Shown here: in pieces, positions 59,324 through 64,000 of the stretch | Layout of the letters: every line of letters starts with the position of its first letter | How positions within the stretch are numbered: the first letter of the stretch is position 1 | Assembly (NCBI RefSeq): GCF_028993635.1 | Contig: NZ_CP118631.1 | Coordinates: 4,960,001-5,024,000 of the forward strand | DNA: 64,000 nt | Direction: 5' to 3' | From: Mucilaginibacter sp. SJ | GTDB lineage: Bacteria; Bacteroidota; Bacteroidia; Sphingobacteriales; Sphingobacteriaceae | The notes under the pieces: model-generated | Told to the model about the DNA's origin: nothing | The model's input: only the letters and a program-made list of their open reading frames with translations | Databases searched by the model: none | Translations under genes and position numbers: made by a program

Positions 59324-59978
59324 TCTGAAACAAAATTCAAGGTTTTATAAGATCAAAAAAAAACTGATCAGGCGCAGGTATGAAAGCCAACTGTTAAAGT
59401 TAGGTACTACTGTAAACCTTAGAAATGTGGAGGTAGCTTACAATAATTATATCTCTAACCAATGTAATTTAAATAATGTTGGATTAGATGATTTTTCATA
59501 CGTAGGGGCGGCTTCTCAATTGTTCAATGTAAAGGTCGGTAAATTTTGTTCAATAGCCGATAATGTTAAAATAGGTTTAGGTTTTCATCCTACCGACAGG
59601 GTTTCCACACACCCTTCGTTTTATTCAAATAACAAAGCATTTAAGTGCTTTGCAAATGAAAATTTGTTTAACGAGTATAAGGAAACGGTTATTGAGAATG
59701 ATGTTTGGATTGGATCAAATGCTATTATTTTTGGGGGTATAACTATAGGTAATGGGTCGGTAGTAGCAGGAGGTTCAATTGTCACAAAGGATGTTGAGCC
59801 GTATGCAATCGTTGGAGGGAATCCTGCCAAACTTATAAAGTATCGTTTTGAGGAAGATATCATTAAAAAATTGCTCAGCTTTAAATGGTGGAGCCACGAT
59901 TTAAGCTGGATAGAAGCTAATTATAAGAGTTTTAATGATATGGAGCTTTTTTTTAAATTGACTGGTATTACTAAATAA
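59316..59978 (+). CDS. Left-handed beta-helix acetyltransferase (CatB/NodL-like)
   Basis: 220 residues from ATG 59316, overlapping the flippase gene by 8 nt. Hexapeptide repeats form the central part (VGKFCSIADNVKIGLG and NDVWIGSNAIIFGGITIGNGSVVAGGSIVTKDVEPYAIVGGNPAKLIKYRF). The HPTDRVSTHPSFYS segment carries the catalytic-type histidine of CatB-related O-acetyltransferases. It probably acetylates a sugar of the repeat unit. The C-terminal WWSHDLSWIEAN is the usual tail of this group. Confidence 0.85.
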   Translation: MINLKQNSRFYKIKKKLIRRRYESQLLKLGTTVNLRNVEVAYNNYISNQCNLNNVGLDDFSYVGAASQLFNVKVGKFCSIADNVKIGLGFHPTDRVSTHPSFYSNNKAFKCFANENLFNEYKETVIENDVWIGSNAIIFGGITIGNGSVVAGGSIVTKDVEPYAIVGGNPAKLIKYRFEEDIIKKLLSFKWWSHDLSWIEANYKSFNDMELFFKLTGITK

Positions 59979-60021
59979 GCTTAAAAAATTTCCGTGGAAT
60001 AATATACCAAAGCAAGTATCG

Positions 60022-60597
60022 ATGTTAAATAAAATTAGAATTGCCTGTTTTGATTATCTGAGTAAAAGGTTGTTAAGAAAGAATGGTGTGAAATTTGCAG
60101 CCAATATTGTTTCGCGGGGCGTACCTTATGTAAAGGTTTATAAAGGTGGCAGCATAACTATAGGCGATAATTTTAAGATGAATAATAATTTTGCTGCCAA
60201 TATTATAGGGCGCCAACAAAAATGCATCTACATATCGAAAGGTAGCTTAATTATTAAAGATAATGTGGGTATCAGTTCGACAGCGATTATTTGTCATAAT
60301 GCGATAACTATTGGTAACAACGTTTTAATAGGGGGGAACACAGTTATTTATGATACCGATTTTCATTCGCTTGATTTCAAAGACCGAAACGCTGTTCCTG
60401 AAATAGTTGCTAATATTAAAACGGCACCGGTGGTGATTAATGATAACGTTTTTATAGGTGCGCATTCAATAATTTTAAAAGGAGTAACAGTAGGAAAAAA
60501 TTCAATTATTGGGGCCGGCAGCGTAGTTGCCCGAAATATTCCTGAAAATGAAATATGGGCAGGCAATCCAGCAAAAAAAATTAAAGATATTGCTTAA
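60022..60597 (+). CDS. Acyltransferase with hexapeptide repeats (WcaF/WcaB-like)
   Basis: 191 residues with left-handed beta-helix repeats. The sequence runs from NNFAANIIGRQQKCIYISKGSLI to NVFIGAHSIILKGVTVGKNSIIGAGSVVARNIPENEIWAGNPAKKIKDI. The active-site region is YDTDFHSLDF, with His in the usual position. It differs from the preceding acetyltransferase in size and motif, so two positions or two sugars may be modified. The 43 bp gap upstream has no promoter signal. Confidence 0.85.
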   Translation: MLNKIRIACFDYLSKRLLRKNGVKFAANIVSRGVPYVKVYKGGSITIGDNFKMNNNFAANIIGRQQKCIYISKGSLIIKDNVGISSTAIICHNAITIGNNVLIGGNTVIYDTDFHSLDFKDRNAVPEIVANIKTAPVVINDNVFIGAHSIILKGVTVGKNSIIGAGSVVARNIPENEIWAGNPAKKIKDIA

Positions 60598-60671
60598 ACC
60601 TGGTTTAAACAGTATGGCTTATAATCATTATACAAATTATATCAGTGTTATATAATTTGAAATAGGTAAGT

Positions 60672-61955
60672 ATGGGAAGGAAACAAAAACAGAATAAATT
60701 CTTAAATGCCGTACTGGTATATATACTCATAGCATCAAGTGGTATTCCCTTTTTTTATATTGGGTCTGCATCTAACCTTTATTTTCCGCTGATTTTTAGC
60801 GCCGCAGCCTTTTTCTTTAAAATCTCGCAAAACGGTTTTTTTATTGATTTTAAGTTTAGTAAGTTTTGGCGTTACTGTATAATTGTACTTATCGTAATCA
60901 CCTTCCAGATCACTTTTACCGGTATCGTACCCCTGATATTGATGACAGGTTTTTTTAAACGGTTTTTGATAGCCTTTTTTGTACTATACGTGGTTAGGGA
61001 AAACTTCTTTGAGCGATATGTTAGAGTGATATATGTAATAGGAATCATTAGCTTTTTGGTACACGCAAGTACTTTTTTATCACCAAATGTTTTAAACTTT
61101 TACGTTAACAGCATTGTTCCGCATATTCCCAATCAGCCCGATAATCCATTTCACTTTAATTATCAAATAATTATCCACTGTTTCTGGCAGCGTGACTTCT
61201 TAAGAAACTCAGGACCGTTTTGGGAACCAGGCGCTAATGCCGGTTTTACGATAATAGCCCTTGTTTTTAACCTTTTTCTGTTTAAGCAGAGTTTATTTTC
61301 GAAAAAAAACATTGTATTTTTCATAATTATCCTCTCGACCATATCAACCGCAGGTTATTTTACTGTGTTGCTGTTGGTTATATTTAACGCCACAAAAAAT
61401 TCAAGCGTTATTTTCAGGATGATTTTTATAACGGTACTTACTTTCATATTTGTGCTGGCAGTCCAAAATCTTGATGTGTTAGGTTTGAAAATTGTTGATC
61501 AGTATGAAAATATAGCCTCCGGTAACGCTCATACCAGCCGTTTTGCGAGCGCTGAGCTTGACTTTGAAACCTTTTCAAAGTATCCTTTGAGCGGTTACAG
61601 TACCATAGATCTTAGGAATGGGGACCTGGGTGACGATGATTTTAGGACAAATGGTATCTTTATTCTTTTAGCAACCTACGGAGGAATATTCTTCATGTTT
61701 TATTTCCTTTCAATATACGGGGGATTCAGGGATTTTTATCGGCATTTAAATAACAGTGATCAAAAAGGCGGCGCTTTAATAAGTGTATTTTTCGTATTAA
61801 TACTATTGAGTATAGGCTTTTCGGAAAATTATTTTATCAGGCCCTTGTTTATCGGATTTTCAATGTTGCCCATGTTTATACCCAGGGTAAAAAAGGCTTT
61901 AGCCAGGCAAAACAGGCCTCCGGTAGCTATGCGCCAGCCTGTTAATGCAATATAG
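60672..61955 (+). CDS. O-antigen polymerase-like membrane protein (Wzy-like)
   Basis: A 427-residue protein with about 10-11 membrane segments and a periplasmic loop in the middle (HIPNQPDNPFHFNYQIIIH ... RNSGPFWEPGANAGF). FWEPGANAG and the C-terminal GFSENYFIRPL recall Wzy polymerases and O-antigen ligases. Wzy proteins are poorly conserved, so the call rests on topology and cluster position. It would polymerise repeat units after the flippase, under control of the autokinase. Confidence 0.8.
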   Translation: MGRKQKQNKFLNAVLVYILIASSGIPFFYIGSASNLYFPLIFSAAAFFFKISQNGFFIDFKFSKFWRYCIIVLIVITFQITFTGIVPLILMTGFFKRFLIAFFVLYVVRENFFERYVRVIYVIGIISFLVHASTFLSPNVLNFYVNSIVPHIPNQPDNPFHFNYQIIIHCFWQRDFLRNSGPFWEPGANAGFTIIALVFNLFLFKQSLFSKKNIVFFIIILSTISTAGYFTVLLLVIFNATKNSSVIFRMIFITVLTFIFVLAVQNLDVLGLKIVDQYENIASGNAHTSRFASAELDFETFSKYPLSGYSTIDLRNGDLGDDDFRTNGIFILLATYGGIFFMFYFLSIYGGFRDFYRHLNNSDQKGGALISVFFVLILLSIGFSENYFIRPLFIGFSMLPMFIPRVKKALARQNRPPVAMRQPVNAI

Positions 61956-61989
61956 TTTAAAATAATTGCGGATAAAATTTTAGTAAAAG

Positions 61990-62871
61990 ATGACAAACAT
62001 TGCTATTCTCATTCCGGTTCATAATCGAATCAATATCACTAAACGTGGATTTAAGCATCTATATGATGCTATTGAGTATTACAAGAATAGCGTTACCGGA
62101 TTTGATATAAATGTTAAAGTCGTTCTAATTGATGATGGGTCGACTGACGGTACATCAGAATGGGTAAGCGAAAACTATGGTGATACGCTGATAGTAAAAG
62201 GCGATGGTAACCTTTGGTGGAGCGGAGCAATAAATGCCGGTATTATGGCATCAAAAGAAAAACTGCCCACTTTAACGGGGGTGTTGCTATGGAATGATGA
62301 TGTTATACCTGCGCAGGATTACATTTACCAGTTGGTGAAAATAGTAAACGAACATAAGGAAGACCTGTTTATAGGTAGTATGGTAATGGAAAAGGATCAG
62401 GAACACATCGTTTCAAATTATGGCGGCTCGTTTAACCATATTACCGGTAAACGCAGATACAAAAACAAAGGTGAATTATTGACAAATATAACTACTGAAC
62501 GCAGCAAGGTTGATTGGCTTCCGGGAATGGGCACTTACATATCAGCAAATTTGCTTGATAAAATTGGCATGTTTGATGATAAGGTATTCCCACAATATTT
62601 TGGCGATACCGATTATTGCTTACGGGCTGGTAAAATTAAGCAGGATATTTATGTTTACCGAAGCCTTAAAATTTTTAACGATATTGCAACTACCGGTATT
62701 TACAGGCCTAAAAACCGTGAGGAGCTTTTCAAGGCATTTACGTCTATCCGTTCGAAATACCACCTCAAGAAGAATTTTTTGTTTGCTTACAAGCATGGTT
62801 TTTTCCCTTTTACACTGGTAGCGTTTTTCCGTAACTACTTTTTCCTGATGAGGGCTTACCTTAAAAAATAA
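61990..62871 (+). CDS. Glycosyltransferase family 2
   Basis: 293 residues with a GT-A fold. IAILIPVHNRINITKRGF starts the nucleotide-binding half, followed by VLIDDGSTDGT, KGDGNLWWSGAINAGI and the metal-binding LLWNDDVIP. The GDGNLWWSGA motif is typical of the rhamnosyltransferase-like branch of GT2. LPGMGTYISANLLDKIGMFDDKVFPQYFGDTDYC is the acceptor region. It probably adds one sugar of the repeat unit. Donor specificity cannot be read; GDP-fucose transferases usually belong to other families. Confidence 0.9.
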   Translation: MTNIAILIPVHNRINITKRGFKHLYDAIEYYKNSVTGFDINVKVVLIDDGSTDGTSEWVSENYGDTLIVKGDGNLWWSGAINAGIMASKEKLPTLTGVLLWNDDVIPAQDYIYQLVKIVNEHKEDLFIGSMVMEKDQEHIVSNYGGSFNHITGKRRYKNKGELLTNITTERSKVDWLPGMGTYISANLLDKIGMFDDKVFPQYFGDTDYCLRAGKIKQDIYVYRSLKIFNDIATTGIYRPKNREELFKAFTSIRSKYHLKKNFLFAYKHGFFPFTLVAFFRNYFFLMRAYLKK

Positions 62872-62895
62872 ATATTACTTAAAAGCACGTACACT

Positions 62896-64000
62896 ATGAA
62901 TAAATATATATCAAGATTTAAACAGGAAATTGACAAGGAGGGATTTGGTTCGGCTGTAAAAAAAACAGTCAAAAATACTTCTATCCGCGTTAAACGTAAA
63001 CTTACCGAAAATAAGAGGAGCCAGGAAAACTGGAAACAGCTTAAGGGCAAGTTTGTCGGTAAACGTGTTTTTTTAATAGGAAACGGTCCATCGCTTAATA
63101 AAACTCCACTGTATTTATTGGATAATGAGTACACCATGTGCTTTAACCGGTTTAATGTGATGTTTGAGCGATTGGGTTGGGTACCTAAATTTTATATGTG
63201 TGCCGATCCGCTGGTAGCCAATGATATGGCAGCCGAGATTAACCAGATAGTACCACAGGTTGAAATAGCCTTCTTCCCCGATATACACACCCATGGCCTT
63301 GATTTTCGCACCTTTATTAATGATAGGGAAAATGTGCAATGGATGTCGCCCGATTTTAAAGGGTTTTATTTTGATTTGCCTAAGGTAGCATTGGGCGGTA
63401 CCGTTGCCTATCCGGCACTGCAGGTGCTTACCTATCTTGGGTTTTCTGAGCTTTACCTTATAGGCGTTGATATGAATTACCAGATCCATAAAACGGTAAA
63501 AGAAATACACGGCACTGATGTGGCATCAACAAAAGACGATGATCCTAACCACTTCGATCCACGTTATTTTGGTACAAACCGTAAATATCATCAGCCAGTA
63601 CAGGCTATTATGGATAATATGCTTGGATCTCTTGATTATGCAGCGCAACAGATAAAAACACATAGCAATACTAATGTTGTAAATGCAGGTATCGGAAGTA
63701 TGGTTGAAAGCTTTCCTAAAACCGATTTTAACAGCCTGTTTAACTATACCGACCAGGAAGCCTTTGAGCTTTTGTCGAAACCTTTTATTGAATATTTACC
63801 TGTTAGAAGTTATGAAGAGCTGCTTGAAAAAGTTCCGCAGCTAAAATCGAAAGAGGAGATACCTGCCGACGCCGATTATTTTATTTTGGAGCATGATCTT
63901 GGTATTAGCATTATTAAAGAACTTATATTTGACTATATACCATTTGGGCCGTACAAAGGTATGTATCTGTTTATATCAAGGAAGTTTTTAAACAAAGCTT
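62896..64000 (+). CDS. MptE-like/DUF115 domain protein in the exopolysaccharide cluster (partial)
   Basis: 368 codons are visible and the gene runs off the window end. After a basic N-terminal helix region (1-50), KRVFLIGNGPSLNKTPLYLL and TMCFNRFNVMF match the Rossmann-like domain shared by 6-hydroxymethylpterin pyrophosphokinase MptE-like proteins and some polysaccharide and flagellin-glycosylation enzymes. LIGVDMNYQ near residue 190 is the second characteristic motif. In this context a sugar- or phosphosugar-transfer role is likely. The start ATG is 24 bp after the glycosyltransferase stop. Confidence 0.75.
   Translation, partial: MNKYISRFKQEIDKEGFGSAVKKTVKNTSIRVKRKLTENKRSQENWKQLKGKFVGKRVFLIGNGPSLNKTPLYLLDNEYTMCFNRFNVMFERLGWVPKFYMCADPLVANDMAAEINQIVPQVEIAFFPDIHTHGLDFRTFINDRENVQWMSPDFKGFYFDLPKVALGGTVAYPALQVLTYLGFSELYLIGVDMNYQIHKTVKEIHGTDVASTKDDDPNHFDPRYFGTNRKYHQPVQAIMDNMLGSLDYAAQQIKTHSNTNVVNAGIGSMVESFPKTDFNSLFNYTDQEAFELLSKPFIEYLPVRSYEELLEKVPQLKSKEEIPADADYFILEHDLGISIIKELIFDYIPFGPYKGMYLFISRKFLNKA

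Noticed and set aside
52542..64000. Horizontally acquired exopolysaccharide island
   Set aside because: The polymerase and acyltransferase genes look more AT-rich, but I see no integrase, direct repeats or tRNA-edge signature, and composition was only judged by eye.

Overview
The window is a 64 kb stretch of ordinary chromosome from a member of the Bacteroidota, most likely family Sphingobacteriaceae (Mucilaginibacter or Pedobacter type). The evidence is a SusC/SusD pair, a carotenoid cluster with a CrtYcd-type lycopene cyclase, a BlaI/M56 pair, promoters with the phylum's TTTG...TAnnTTTG signature, an almost complete lack of Shine-Dalgarno (SD) sequences, and the order rpsU-xerC-hpf-tRNAs-tuf-tRNA-Trp-secE-nusG-rplKAJL-rpoBC. 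The species assignment is inference. I see no rRNA operon, insertion sequence, prophage, integrase-bounded island or CRISPR array.

Layout. 1-12.7 kb: end of a MeaB-like GTPase, aminopeptidase P, an OmpA-type porin, a 47-residue membrane protein coupled to ridA, recG, an M28 peptidase, an MFS transporter, an SDR oxidoreductase, an SMI1/KNR4 protein and ettA. 13.2-25.8 kb: clpC, secreted proteins with carboxypeptidase-like regulatory or TonB-C domains, fabI, recN, the blaI-blaR1-like pair, murB and an orphan ECF sigma factor. 25.9-30.5 kb: a membrane XRE regulator, then the carotenoid locus: crtI divergent from crtB, an unknown secreted protein, crtYcd and a cytochrome b5-like protein, the last four chained by overlapping stop and start codons. 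31.0-35.7 kb: a SusC/SusD glycan-uptake pair. 36.1-52.4 kb: translation and transcription genes with five tRNAs. 52.5-64.0 kb: an exopolysaccharide cluster (export lipoprotein, tyrosine autokinase, GDP-fucose synthesis, flippase, two acyltransferases, polymerase, glycosyltransferase and an MptE-like protein cut by the window end).

How the genes work together. The 36-52 kb block makes ribosomal proteins, RNA polymerase, EF-Tu, Sec/Nus factors and tRNAs. It starts with rpsU and hpf, the two genes here whose start codons follow an extended SD (8-10 nt complementary to the 16S 3' end); rpoC has a weaker one. Published work on Flavobacterium shows that ribosomes lacking bS21 selectively translate strong-SD mRNAs such as rpsU. 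The sequence here suggests the hibernation factor could share that control.

The most striking non-coding signal is a set of long imperfect inverted repeats in intergenic gaps. Their words differ from locus to locus, but the arms stay complementary. Five lie inside the tRNA-tuf-rpl-rpoBC block. Two repeat-like sequences have entered reading frames (recN and the cytochrome b5-like gene). Two DNA-metabolism genes, recN and xerC, have a terminator-like hairpin whose T run ends directly at the start codon.
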